DNA from: Zavarzinella formosa DSM 19928
Lineage (GTDB): Bacteria > Planctomycetota > Planctomycetia > Gemmatales > Gemmataceae
Direction: 5' to 3'
Assembly: GCF_000255705.1 (NCBI RefSeq)
Contig: NZ_JH636444.1
Location: 336,563-376,728, forward strand
DNA: 40,166 nt
Position numbers and translations under genes: made by a program. Under the pieces are notes generated by a model. That model was not told the DNA's origin. It worked only from the letters and a program-made list of their open reading frames with translations, and ran no database searches. Shown here piece by piece: positions 16,498 through 25,766 of this stretch (position 1 is its first letter; each line of letters opens with the position of its first letter).

Positions 16498-19400
16498 ATG
16501 ATCGGTCGCCACAAAGAGTGTCTCGTCTCGCTTCTCATTCTTGCCTCAGCCATACCTGTTTCGGCCGAGTCTCCTGCGATCATCACCGTTCGCAACCTTG
16601 ATGCCGAGAACTGTCGCAGTTACCGCGGCACCGAAGGCCGGGCTCCGACAGCAGACGAGCTTGCCGTGTTATTCGGCGGGCCGTTGCGGCAGCCTCCCGC
16701 GTGGCGGGCCGGCAAGCCCGAAACCGACAATGGCGACACCTTCCACTATCGCATCGCGTTCGCAACTCCAACGCTCGTTGGCACGGTGTTCGTTCCGCGT
16801 GCGGTTGAGTTGCGTGTGTTGAAGACCGACGCCCCATATCCGGGTGATCCGGCAATTGCGGAACACTGGACAGTCATTGAGGTGCCGACAAATCACGCCG
16901 GCGGCCGACTCTTCACGTTGCCCGTTGGCACAAAAACGCGGGGACTGCTGATCTCGGAAAAGGTGCGCCGCAAGGAAGACGAATCGTCGTTGCGAGATGT
17001 CCGCATTTTCCGTGACCGACTTCACAGCGTGACTCCCCAAGCTTTTGCCTACGCCGACCGCGAATACACCCCGCCGGAAATGTCGTATTGCCCGACGCCG
17101 GCCAGCAACATCCCCAAGGGCATCGGCGGGTGGGTGAACGTCGGCAAAGACGGTCGCGGTTATGTGCCGGCGGCCGCCGTGAGCGACATCAACCCGTCGT
17201 GGTTCTCACTCTGTTGGCGTGACCCGCAGACCGTCACCCGCATTTGGTTGCACTCGAACGCCGAGAAGTACGAAATCGAAGCATACGCCGGCCCTGCGGC
17301 CGTTCATCCGCTTGCGGGCACCGCAGAGGAATGGCGGAAGCTGAAGAACTTCACGGAAACGGCTTCGCCATATGGCGGTCGCTGGCTCGATTTGTCGGCG
17401 CCGGTTGCGACTCGCGGCCTTCGCGTCACCTTCCTGAAAACATCAAGCGGCGCGGTTGCAAAAGTGGATGGCTTCCATGCCGTGAGTGATCTGGGCGAAG
17501 CGGCGGCGCCCCCTCCGCCGGTCGCCGCTGACGAACCGGCGCCGTGGAAGGTCGCTTTCAAACTTGAAGAAGATCGCAATGTCACCATTGCGGTGAATGG
17601 CCCCGATGGTCGCCGCGCAAAGAACCTCATCGCTCGCGTGCCATTGAAAACGGGCAATCAGTCGATTGGCTGGGATTTGAAGGACGAGGAAGGCCGTTTT
17701 GTGTCGCCGGGCAATTACACTTGGACCGCCCTGACGTGGCCCGACATTCAGCATCGGTACGAGACGACGGTATACCCGAACACGCTTCGCCATGCGCCGG
17801 ACAACTCGCCGTGGTTCAACGGCGACGCGGGCAGCGGCGGCTGGCTCGCGGACCACACGCAACCAACGAGTGCCTGCGTGTTGGGTGACCGCGTGTTCCT
17901 CGGAGCCCCCGGCGCCGAGAGCGGCGTGTCGCTGATCGAGTGCAATCTCGACGGTCAAAAGAAGTGGGGACATCACTCGTTCGCGGGTGCCATGACCGGC
18001 CCGAAGTACCTCGCGGCTGACGGCAAAACGATCTACGTCGCGGCTCCCGAAGGCGACGAGTTCGTGTGGACTGTGGACGCCGACTCAAAACAAGTGAAGC
18101 AACTCCTGCGGCTGAAAGCGGCCGGTGGTCAACTTCGTGGCATGTCGGGGCTCGCGGCCCATGACGGCAACCTCTACCTGTCGGTTCGGTCGGCGGCGAC
18201 GTGGCTCGCGAACGCGGCTTCTGCCGACGATGCAGACCTCGACGCATGTTCGCCAATCCTCCCTCAGCGACGCGGCAAACGCTTCAAAGAAGACATCCCG
18301 CCCGATCCGCGAAACGATTATTTGCGATTCTTCCGCCTCACCGGCACGCCCCCCGGCGGCGCGGCCGAGGGTGTTTCGCCGTTCCTTGAAACGCAGAGCA
18401 GTTCGCGGCCGAAGCAGCACCTTGTGCTCGCGTTTCGCCGGCCGATCTCGCTGGGTAGCGTCGTCCATCCGGCGTGCCCGGACAAGGATGTGCGGGTGAC
18501 GCTCAGTGTGTTGAAAGACGGCGCCGCTTTCCCGCCAAACCCGGAGAAGGATGCGGACTGGCTGCCCGTTCCGGCTGGAAAAACGGCATGGGATGTCGCC
18601 GTAATGCCTCCAAATACGATGGCGAAGGCGCTCCGAATCACATTCGCTCGGGGGGCCGCTGCCGAGGATGACCCGCTCGCTCGCGTCCTCGACGAACCCA
18701 AGGGCCGCGACGATTTTCTCGACCCCACGAAAAAGCCTGACGATCTGCTTGGCAACAAGGCTGGCATGTGGAAGGGCCGTCTGGAAGGCATGAAGTTGCT
18801 TCGCCGCCGATTCGCGAACGTCGCTTCCGAAGCCACCATTCGCGTGAGTTCCGGGAAGGTCGCGGCCGATGGTTCGTGGGATGCAAAACGAACGACACCA
18901 CTGACCGAAACCGATCCGGGCGTTTTCCTGATGGAGTGGAAGAAACCACAACCGCTGCGCGGGCTGGCGATCAAGGAAATCGACGGCGCCGTCACGAAGA
19001 TCGATGTGTTCACAGGCCCCGCTGACGCAGCCATCGACCTGAACAGCGCCACGGGCTGGGAAACGGTTTCCGAATACCATCAGCAACGCCGCAACTGGTA
19101 TCACCCCAGCGACGACCGCAACCTCACCGCCCGTTACATGGACGGCTATGTCGATTTTGGCCGCGAAATCAAGACTCGTGCGGCGCGTCTGCGAGTCGTG
19201 AAGCAATGGCTTGATGTCGGTGGCCTCGGCGCCGACGGCGTTCGCGTTGACCAAGGCGGCCAGAACATCGAGCCCGCCCGCTGTCGCATCTATGGCGTCG
19301 CGGCACTCACTTATCTCGGCGGCGAGCCGAAAGTCGATTCATCGCTCACGGAACGCATTGAAGCCTACGCAAACGGCAAGCTGGTTCGCAACATCCCAAT

Positions 19401-21759
19401 CGAACAACCCGGACAACTGGCAACTGCCCCCGCCGGGGATTTGTACGCTATTTCGGGGGCGAGGGTGGTTCGCGTTGACACGAAGGGCGACGATCACAAG
19501 CCGGTCGTCACCGATCTGCAAAAGCCGACGGCCATCGCGTGCGACCGCCACGGCAATATCTATGTGTTCGACAATGGCTCCGAACGCAAGAATGTTCGCG
19601 TTTATGATGCGGCCGGGAAACTGCTTCGCACGATTGGCGACGCGGGTGGCTACCGCGTCGGGGCGTGGAACGAGAAGTGGCACTGGGGCGCGAACTCGAT
19701 TGCCGTCGACAAGAGCGATCAACTCTGGATCGTGGACGCGGCATTTTACCCGAAACGGGTGACTGTCTGGAGCACCGACGGCGCCTTCAAGCGTGAACAC
19801 CTCGGCACCACGACCTACGGCAATGCCGGCACGCTCGACCCGTGGGACAACACCCGCGTCTTCCTCGGGCCGCTCGAGTTTGCCATCGACCCCAAGACCG
19901 GTCTGTCTCGCATCAAGAACTTCACATGGGATGGTTCCACGCCGCCGGGCGAAGTTCCGGTTCGTGTGAACGACCGCACTTACCTTGTGACGCGCCCTTA
20001 CGGCGGCACGTTCATGGGCGGTTCATCGCAACTCGCGATTGTCTATCTGTATGCCGACGGCAAGCAGAAGATGGCCGCAGCCTTCGGCAACGCCGATCAG
20101 TTCGCCCCGCTGAAAGATCCGACTGTTCTCTCGGAACTCGGCAATGTTGCGCTGCCGCAACTCCGCTTCATGTGGACCGACCGCAACGGCGACGGAATTG
20201 TGCAAGCGAAGGAAGTGACGCTCACACCTCGGCCCAAGGACATGGGGCCGATCACTCTGTTCAACCGTGATCTCGGCGTGCAAGCCGGTCCGTTCCGGTA
20301 TCGCGTAAAAGAGTTCCTGCCAACGGGCGTGCCGGTGTACGAGGAAGTGCGCACGTCTGCGAAGGGCGAGTTCGTTCAGCGATTCGAGGATGGCAGTTAC
20401 TTCCGCATGGGGTCGAACAAAGATGCGGTCGCAGGCATGTCGGCCGATGGCGCCGTGACTTGGACGTACCCGCAGGAAGGGGCGTTCGGCGATGCGTTGC
20501 ACGGGGCGAAGCCGTGGCGCACAGATCAGGTCGTGTCCGAACTGGGCATCCTCGGCATGGCGAACAGTCCGGGCGATCTCGGCGAATTCACGGTGGTTCA
20601 CACCAACGCAGGCGGCTGGAACATCTGGACGAAGGATGGTCTGCTCGCGGGGCCAATCTTCCACGATTACCGCAGTCCGGCGGTTCGTCCGTGGAGCATG
20701 AAGGAGCATGCCCGTGGCATGATGTTGCCGAACCTGTCGCTCGGCGAAGAACATTTTAACGGCTACTTCTGCCGCTCGGAGGTGGACGGCAAATTCTACG
20801 CAATCGCGGGGCACAACCACCTCAGCATCGTGGAGGTGCAAGGACTGGAGAAGTTCAAACGCATCACGGGCACGATTACCGTGACGTCCGATGATTTGAA
20901 GAAGGCCCAGGAATGGGATGCTCGACGCCAATCGGCCGACCTGTTCACACGAGCCCCGGTTCTGGATGTGTATCGCTTGAAGAAGGCTCCCGATTTCGAC
21001 GGCAAGCTCTCCGGGTGGGGCCCGGCCGATGCCACGATGCCCGAAGGGGCTCAGTTGCGAGTCGGGTATGACGACCGCAACTTGTACCTTGGCTGGATGC
21101 TCCGCGACCTCGGACCGCTGGCAAACTCGGGACGTGATTGGGATCGTCTCTTCAAAACAGGGGCGGCGCTCGACGTTCACTTGGCGACCGATCCGAACGC
21201 TGATCCAAACCGCAAGGCCGCGGTCGCCGGCGACATTCGATTACTGTTGACCTATCGCGGCAAGGAACCGGTGGCTGTGATTTATCGCGCGGTGGTGCCC
21301 GGCATAGCCGCAGACCGCAAGTGGCGGGTCGTTTCACCCGTCGGAGAGGCAGTCTTCGATGAAGTGAAGACGCTGACGAATGTGCGGATGGTTCGAGGTC
21401 AGACGGATCGTGGCGAGATCATCGTGGAAGCCTCGGTTCCGCTTGCGGAATTGGGGCTAAAGCCAATGGATGGCGTCCGTGTGAAGTTCGACTGGGGGGT
21501 GTTGGTGGCGGGGCCGGACGGCACGGAGGTTCTGCGGCGAATCTACTGGGCGAACAAGGGGGCGTTGGTGACCGCTGACACGCCTTCGGAAGCAAGACTG
21601 AACCCGCATCAGTGGGGACACGCACGCTTCCATGGCTTGCGGGTCGGAGTCGAGGAAAAATTCGGCGGCCCCGATGATTTGACGAAGCCAAAAGCAGACA
21701 AGAAAGACATCAACGACATCCTCGACGATCTGAAACCGCCAACAGGCAAGAAACCATGA
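16498..21759 (+). CDS. Giant secreted beta-propeller protein with CBM9-like C-terminus
   Basis: 1753 residues from the ATG at 16498, preceded by CGGAG. Residues 1-23 form a signal peptide. The N-terminal third holds beta-sandwich-like segments ('TRIWLHSNAEKYEIEAYAG', 'TRGLRVTFLK') resembling discoidin/F5-8C-type modules. Near residue 350 a FlgD-like Ig segment starts ('NVTIAVNGPDGRRAKNL...GWDLKDEEGRFVSPGNYTW'). Around residues 980-1110 are NHL-type propeller repeats ('PTAIACDRHGNIYVFDNGS', 'NSIAVDKSDQLWIVDAAF'). One EF-hand-like 'DRNGDGIVQAKEV' lies near 1230. Residues about 1495-1690 resemble a CBM9/DOMON-type domain ('DFDGKLSGWGPAD...LRVGYDDRNLYLGW'). The tail is Lys/Asp-rich. No catalytic centre is recognised; an extracellular carbohydrate-binding or adhesion role is inference. 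The gene stands alone, bracketed by insertion-sequence remnants. Confidence 0.88.
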   Translation: MIGRHKECLVSLLILASAIPVSAESPAIITVRNLDAENCRSYRGTEGRAPTADELAVLFGGPLRQPPAWRAGKPETDNGDTFHYRIAFATPTLVGTVFVPRAVELRVLKTDAPYPGDPAIAEHWTVIEVPTNHAGGRLFTLPVGTKTRGLLISEKVRRKEDESSLRDVRIFRDRLHSVTPQAFAYADREYTPPEMSYCPTPASNIPKGIGGWVNVGKDGRGYVPAAAVSDINPSWFSLCWRDPQTVTRIWLHSNAEKYEIEAYAGPAAVHPLAGTAEEWRKLKNFTETASPYGGRWLDLSAPVATRGLRVTFLKTSSGAVAKVDGFHAVSDLGEAAAPPPPVAADEPAPWKVAFKLEEDRNVTIAVNGPDGRRAKNLIARVPLKTGNQSIGWDLKDEEGRFVSPGNYTWTALTWPDIQHRYETTVYPNTLRHAPDNSPWFNGDAGSGGWLADHTQPTSACVLGDRVFLGAPGAESGVSLIECNLDGQKKWGHHSFAGAMTGPKYLAADGKTIYVAAPEGDEFVWTVDADSKQVKQLLRLKAAGGQLRGMSGLAAHDGNLYLSVRSAATWLANAASADDADLDACSPILPQRRGKRFKEDIPPDPRNDYLRFFRLTGTPPGGAAEGVSPFLETQSSSRPKQHLVLAFRRPISLGSVVHPACPDKDVRVTLSVLKDGAAFPPNPEKDADWLPVPAGKTAWDVAVMPPNTMAKALRITFARGAAAEDDPLARVLDEPKGRDDFLDPTKKPDDLLGNKAGMWKGRLEGMKLLRRRFANVASEATIRVSSGKVAADGSWDAKRTTPLTETDPGVFLMEWKKPQPLRGLAIKEIDGAVTKIDVFTGPADAAIDLNSATGWETVSEYHQQRRNWYHPSDDRNLTARYMDGYVDFGREIKTRAARLRVVKQWLDVGGLGADGVRVDQGGQNIEPARCRIYGVAALTYLGGEPKVDSSLTERIEAYANGKLVRNIPIEQPGQLATAPAGDLYAISGARVVRVDTKGDDHKPVVTDLQKPTAIACDRHGNIYVFDNGSERKNVRVYDAAGKLLRTIGDAGGYRVGAWNEKWHWGANSIAVDKSDQLWIVDAAFYPKRVTVWSTDGAFKREHLGTTTYGNAGTLDPWDNTRVFLGPLEFAIDPKTGLSRIKNFTWDGSTPPGEVPVRVNDRTYLVTRPYGGTFMGGSSQLAIVYLYADGKQKMAAAFGNADQFAPLKDPTVLSELGNVALPQLRFMWTDRNGDGIVQAKEVTLTPRPKDMGPITLFNRDLGVQAGPFRYRVKEFLPTGVPVYEEVRTSAKGEFVQRFEDGSYFRMGSNKDAVAGMSADGAVTWTYPQEGAFGDALHGAKPWRTDQVVSELGILGMANSPGDLGEFTVVHTNAGGWNIWTKDGLLAGPIFHDYRSPAVRPWSMKEHARGMMLPNLSLGEEHFNGYFCRSEVDGKFYAIAGHNHLSIVEVQGLEKFKRITGTITVTSDDLKKAQEWDARRQSADLFTRAPVLDVYRLKKAPDFDGKLSGWGPADATMPEGAQLRVGYDDRNLYLGWMLRDLGPLANSGRDWDRLFKTGAALDVHLATDPNADPNRKAAVAGDIRLLLTYRGKEPVAVIYRAVVPGIAADRKWRVVSPVGEAVFDEVKTLTNVRMVRGQTDRGEIIVEASVPLAELGLKPMDGVRVKFDWGVLVAGPDGTEVLRRIYWANKGALVTADTPSEARLNPHQWGHARFHGLRVGVEEKFGGPDDLTKPKADKKDINDILDDLKPPTGKKP

Positions 21760-21784
21760 AAAGGGTTTGTCACCGCACGCGATG

Positions 21785-21940
21785 CGCAAAAACGTTGCCA
21801 CCCAAATCGGATGGAGTTTTTTCAACTCAATCGACCGATTCGGGCTTCTGCGATTTGCGCCAATTTGCGACCCAGACCAATGATGGAGATCAGCCACCGG
21901 GAGACTCGGCTGGCGGGAACCCCGGACGATCTTTTTGTCG
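21785..21940. repeat. Dispersed repeat, copy 2: decayed element left end joined to the 2484-2575 block
   Basis: The first ~70 bases ('CAAAAACGTTGCCACCCAAATC', 'GGATGGAGTTTTTTCAACTC', 'AATCGACCGATTC') are a mutated form of the insertion-sequence left end. They continue without a break into 'TTTGCGCCAATTTGCGACC' and 'CCACCGGGAGACTCGG', which match the block at 2484-2575. It looks like a non-autonomous, MITE-like derivative. It follows the stop of the giant gene by 25 bases, and its hairpin may serve as a terminator. Confidence 0.65.
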
Positions 21941-22580
21941 CTCCGTCTGTTAACCGGCACAAGTTGAGTTTTGACGGGAAGGAAGAGTCGGTCGGCTGGT
22001 TAACAGAAAGAGATGATTGGAGAGTTTGAAATCCGTCTCATCCGGGCCGCGAGACCAACCCATTCCATCGGAAACGTCGTCGTTTCGAGCTTCGATGACA
22101 TCGTAAAACCACACAAAAATACGGGATTGCGGAGGCAAGTGCCTTGGATTGCCGAGAGTTGGTGTCGAACTCAAGTTTGAAAACAGTCTCGCACGGGGAG
22201 TCGATTGAACTGGTGGTGAAAACCTCCTGCCAATCACTTAACTGAGAACACCCGGAGAAAACCTCCGGGTGTTTTTGCGTTTCCGGACTTATTTTACGGA
22301 GATTTTCGCCACCCCCATCCAACTCCCGTTCGCTCCAGTTCGAGACAGAGCAATCGCCACCCCGATGCGAACCCCGCTCGAAAATCGCGAAAAAGTCTCT
22401 CGCTCTCCCGGAGCACCCGAGAGTGAGTCAACAGACGGAGCGAGCGTTTGGGAGCGTGATTTTTTTGTGTTTTTCGTTCGGTCGCACTTTGTGTCCGACC
22501 ATTGTAACGTTGGTCTGCGTGGCGTTCATTCACCACATTCTCCCGCCACCACCCGCCCCGGGCGTGTATAAGTTCTCCGA
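21941..22580. other. Intergenic region without a recognisable gene
   Basis: About 640 bases between the giant gene's repeat tail and the mobile-element wreck. Short open frames exist on both strands, but none has family features or a good start. The only clear element is the terminator at 22247-22276. A small untranslated RNA ending at that terminator is possible (see findings). Confidence 0.45.
22247..22276 (+). terminator. Strong rho-independent terminator without an assigned gene
   Basis: A perfect 11-base stem, AACACCCGGAG pairing with CTCCGGGTGTT, with a five-base AAAAC loop, followed by a run of T. It ends transcription on the plus strand. The nearest plus-strand gene stop is almost 490 bases upstream. 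Confidence 0.85.
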
Positions 22581-22965
22581 GTGTTAACCAGACGACCGTT
22601 CGCCTGGCGGGTCCAGGCACTGGCCGAAGGCGACCTGAGCGAACGGGCCTGCCAGCGGGTGGCCGCGATCAACGACGCCGACCTGCGCCTCACCCCGCCC
22701 AAGAACGCGTCGGGCGAACCGGGGGGCGTCGGGGGCCAACCGGTCCCGTCGTCACAGGCACTCCCGCAAACACGGGATCGGCGCGTGCCCCCGGCCGGGA
22801 CGGTTCTACCCCCGTGTACCGGGGCCGGACGATCCGGGTGACGGTCGCCGCGGACGGGTTCGAGTTCGACGGGGAGACGTTCGGCTCCCTGTCGGCGGTC
22901 GCCAAGTCGGTCACGGGTTCGCACTGCAACGGGTTCGCCTTCTTCAAACTGGGAGGGAAGTCATG
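22581..22965 (+). pseudogene. DUF2924 family protein, truncated and frameshifted
   Basis: The surviving part begins 'RRPFAWRVQALAEGDLSERA', which in full-length relatives lies some 45 residues into the protein, so the N-terminus is missing. Near 22808, in a run of C, the frame breaks: after 'VPPAGTVL' the family's C-terminal block 'YRGRTIRVTVAADGFEFDG' and 'FGSLSAVAKSVTGS' continues in another frame and ends in a stop overlapping the recombinase start (ATGA). DUF2924 proteins almost always sit just upstream of a large serine recombinase; a role in directing recombination is assumed from this, not shown. Confidence 0.8.
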
Positions 22966-24005
22966 AGCCGACGCACGTCGGCGATGTTGCCGGTCCCGGA
23001 CGGTGGGCGGGTCCGCTGCGAGGTCTACGCCCGCAAGTCGTCGGAGGAGGGGCTGGACGCCGAGTTCAACTCCCTCGATGCCCAGCGGGAGGCCGGGGAG
23101 GCCTTCGTCGCCAGCCAGCGGCACGAGGGCTGGACGCTGCTCCCCGGCCGCTACGACGACGGCGGCTACTCTGGCGGGAGCATGGACCGGCTCGCCTTTA
23201 AACGCCTGCTCGACGACATGGCGTCCGGAAAGGTCGATTGCGTGGTCATCTGCAAGGTCGACCGCCTGTCCAGAAGTCTCCTGGACTTCGCCCGGCTGAT
23301 GGACCAGTTTGAGCGGCAACGGGTGTCGTTCGTGGCGGTGACGCAGCAGTTTAACTCGGCGACGAGCATGGGGCGGCTGGTGCTCAACATGCTGTTGTCC
23401 TTCGCCCAGTTCGAGCGGGAGATCATCGGCGAGCGGACGCAGGACAAAATGGCGGCGCTGCGGCGAAAGGGCAAATGGGTCGGCGGGCTGACGCCCCTGG
23501 GCTACGACCGCGACCCGGTCAACTCGAAACTGGTGATCAACCCGGAGGAGGCCGAACGGGTGCGGGCGATGTTCCGGATGTGCCTGGACCACGGGTCGCT
23601 CCTGCCGGTGGTCCAGGAACTGGCTCGGCGCGGGTGGGCCAACAAGCGGACCGTGACCCGGCGGGGCACGACGCGGGGCGGCCAGGCGATCACCCGCACC
23701 AGCCTGCGCCGGCTCTTGACCAACGTCGTCTACACCGGCCAGATCCAGTACCGCGACGAACTGCACGCCGGGGAGCACGCGGCGATCATCGACGCGAAGA
23801 CCTTCCGAGAGGTCCAGACGCAGATGCTCTGCCACGGGGCGACCGGCGGGGCCGAGGTTCGCACCCCTCCAAAGCGATGCTCCAGAAGGTGCTGCGGTGC
23901 GCGGGACGCGGAATTCCTCGCCCCGACCCACGCCCCAACAAGTGCTATCGCCACCGATCAAAGCGGGCAGACCCGGGGACGTGTCAGTCTGCGCCCTCAA
24001 GGAGG
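22963..24005 (+). pseudogene. Large serine recombinase, C-terminal half degenerate
   Basis: The first ~280 residues are well conserved: 'VYARKSSEEG' with the catalytic Ser near residue 26, 'SLDAQREAGEAF', 'YDDGGYSGGSMDRLAFKRLL', 'VVICKVDRLSRSLLDFARLM', 'MGRLVLNMLLSFAQFEREI' and a recombinase domain ending 'VYTGQIQYRDELHAGEHAAI'. GGGAGG precedes the ATG. After 'GAEVRT' near 23870 the frame shifts: 'SKAMLQKVLRCAG' (start of the zinc-ribbon) is found in another frame, and the rest of the zinc-ribbon and coiled-coil regions is unrecognisable. The catalytic domain might still be translated, but stable DNA binding and integration would normally need the lost part. Confidence 0.85.
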
Positions 24006-24445
24006 ACGGGTTTTTGGATCACAAACAGTTTTTGTCAATTGGTTACGACGTGGCATACCCATGACAAGGCGGGCATGGCGGTTGTCTCGGGCAACCGCCA
24101 TGTCATGACTCGGGCAACCTGCGGCGGAGAATCGCCGCCAATGTCGGCCGCTTCTTGGACCGCGTTCGATCACCGGGTCGAGGCCTGAGATCTCCGACAG
24201 TCTGTGAATGGCGGTGTCGACGGTGAGGGTATTGGCACCAGTGGAAACCCACCGCGAGCGATTTGACATGATCGTTTTGGGCAACCGAGCAGCCAAATTG
24301 AAACGGTCGCGGGTAGTCTGGGGCGTAGCCACACGCACCCCCAAGCTTTGGTACGGTCGGTCTCGGGCAATTTGGACAAGACACTGACTGGAACTTGAAG
24401 ACGAGGTCCGCCGGAAGCCGACGGGCCGTGGAACGGGAGAGATCA
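24006..24445. other. Non-coding debris between element genes, with a perfect hairpin
   Basis: No family is recognised on either strand. A minus-strand frame crosses it but resembles nothing known. It contains the inverted repeat CATGGCGGTTG (24074-24084) / CAACCGCCATG (24092-24102), and CTCGGGCAA recurs at about 24087, 24109 and 24362. Confidence 0.5.
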
Positions 24446-24812
24446 ATGGTCGGAAGACAATCTGGCGGGGCGGCAGGCCGTTCGCGTGACCGGTTCTCCG
24501 AGGTCCGGATCGGCGACCTGCCGCCGGAGCTTCGGCGGCTCGCGGAACTCTGCTCGGAGATTCACTACGGTCAGATCGAAGGCCTGACAGTCCGGGGAAG
24601 GCGGCGCGGCGTGGGACGAAGGCCACACCGCCACGCGGGAAGTCCGGTTCTCCCGCGAACTCGAACTCGCCGGCCGATCAGGCAACCACCAGTTGAAGAT
24701 CCAAGTGATCGAGCTGATCGCCGAATTCGGCCGACTGCCCGACGGGACGGCGGTCTCCGTCGAGATCAAAGGTGGGTTGCCGTTTCGGTTGTTCGTCACA
24801 ACGAGGGAGTGA
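24446..24812 (+). pseudogene. Small unknown protein of the element, frameshifted
   Basis: The ATG at 24446 follows GGGAGAG. The first half reads '...FSEVRIGDLPPELRRLAELC' and 'SEIHYGQIEGLTVRG', then the frame breaks near 24595-24602. Coding continues in another frame as 'AAWDEGHTATREVRFSREL' and 'LKIQVIELIAEFGRLPDG' to 'GGLPFRLFVTTRE' and a TGA at 24812. Joined, it would be about 120 residues. The continuity of amino-acid character across the break is good evidence for one broken gene. I do not recognise a named family; the setting suggests a helper of the integrative element. Confidence 0.6.
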
Positions 24813-24939
24813 AGTCGCGGATCGTGAAGTGACGTGAATGGCCGTCCGATGACGGCCGATCGAAGCAATTTTTTGAATTCAGCCGCGACGCGGAGAAGCC
24901 GGTGATCATTTCCCGGTTCCGATCCGCGTCGTATCGGAG

Positions 24940-25650
24940 ATGCCAGCCGTGGATCGTCTTCTTCCATACCAATCGCCCGACGGCAACGATCGGGGCAACT
25001 CCCGGAGTCCTCGCGAGGCGGGTCCGTCCTCGCGGGCGACCGAACCCATTCCGGCTTCAAGTTTTTGGAAGGACATCTCCTCCGCGACGGACGGTAAGCC
25101 GGCTGACGCGGCGCGGGATGAGTTCCCGTCGGACTGGTTGAAACGGCTCGTCGGCTACCACTGCCATCTCCTGGCCGGGCCAGGCGGCCTCCCCGGCGAA
25201 CGGGAGGACTTGGAACAGGAACTCCTTCTCAAAATCTTCCTGTCGGCACACCGCTTCGATTCGAGCCGCGGCCCGCAAGGTTGTTCCTGAGGACCGTCGT
25301 CGGCCGTCATTCCAAAACATTGCGCCGTCGGCGACTCGGGAAACGCCGACGCCTGGCGATTCACCGGCGTCGTCTGTCGGTGGCATTTGATCGAGACACC
25401 CCTCGCCCCGACCGGTCCCAACACGCCTGGGAACTCCGCGAGGATGTCCGCACCGTCATGGAACAGTTACCTCCCGAGGCCATCGAACTGGCCGGACTGT
25501 TGATGCGGCACTCGGTCGCCGAGGTTTCCCGACTGCTCGGCGTTCCCCGTCGGACGCTGCGGGACCGGTTACACGGGATGCGCGAGGTGTTTGCCCGGTG
25601 TGGCTTGGGAGTTGCGGCGGACAGACGGTCGTCGCGCCACGTGATCCGCG
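24940..25650 (+). pseudogene. ECF-type sigma-70 factor, frameshifted
   Basis: The ATG at 24940 lies right after CGGAG. A low-complexity N-terminus precedes sigma region 2 ('WLKRLVGYHCHLLAGPGGLP', 'GEREDLEQELLLKIFLSAHR'). At about 25275-25281 one base appears to be missing: 'RFDSSRGPQG' continues as 'LFLRTVVGRHSKTLRRR' in the next frame. Region 4 follows: 'LREDVRTVMEQLPPEAIELA' and 'HSVAEVSRLLGVPRRTLRDR', a clear helix-turn-helix for -35 recognition. The second frame runs on without a stop into the next gene, so the end given is approximate. Sigma-like genes of this kind accompany the DUF2924/recombinase set and may control the element's own transcription (inference). Confidence 0.72.
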
Positions 25651-25766
25651 TTCTCGTCACGCTCCAAGGCTTTAAGCACGCGAGACGGCAAATCGTCGCC
25701 GTCCGGGCAACCCGACAGTGCGGACCAACGGGGTTGAAGGAAATCTTTGTTCCCAGCGAGACAGCA

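Noticed and set aside
18085-21180. Long minus-strand open frames (about 390 codons each) inside the giant gene
   Set aside because: They oppose a single uninterrupted 1753-codon gene with a signal peptide and known repeat types, so they are shadows.
22020-22276. tmRNA, tRNA or RNase P RNA before the orphan terminator
   Set aside because: No tRNA-like ends, no CCA, no tag reading frame and no conserved RNase P core were found; only an unnamed small RNA remains possible.
23997-24626. A 209-codon minus-strand frame through the element wreck
   Set aside because: Parts of it read plausibly as protein, but it runs over the recombinase remnant and the coding half of the small gene at 24446, and no family is recognisable. 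Kept only as non-coding debris.
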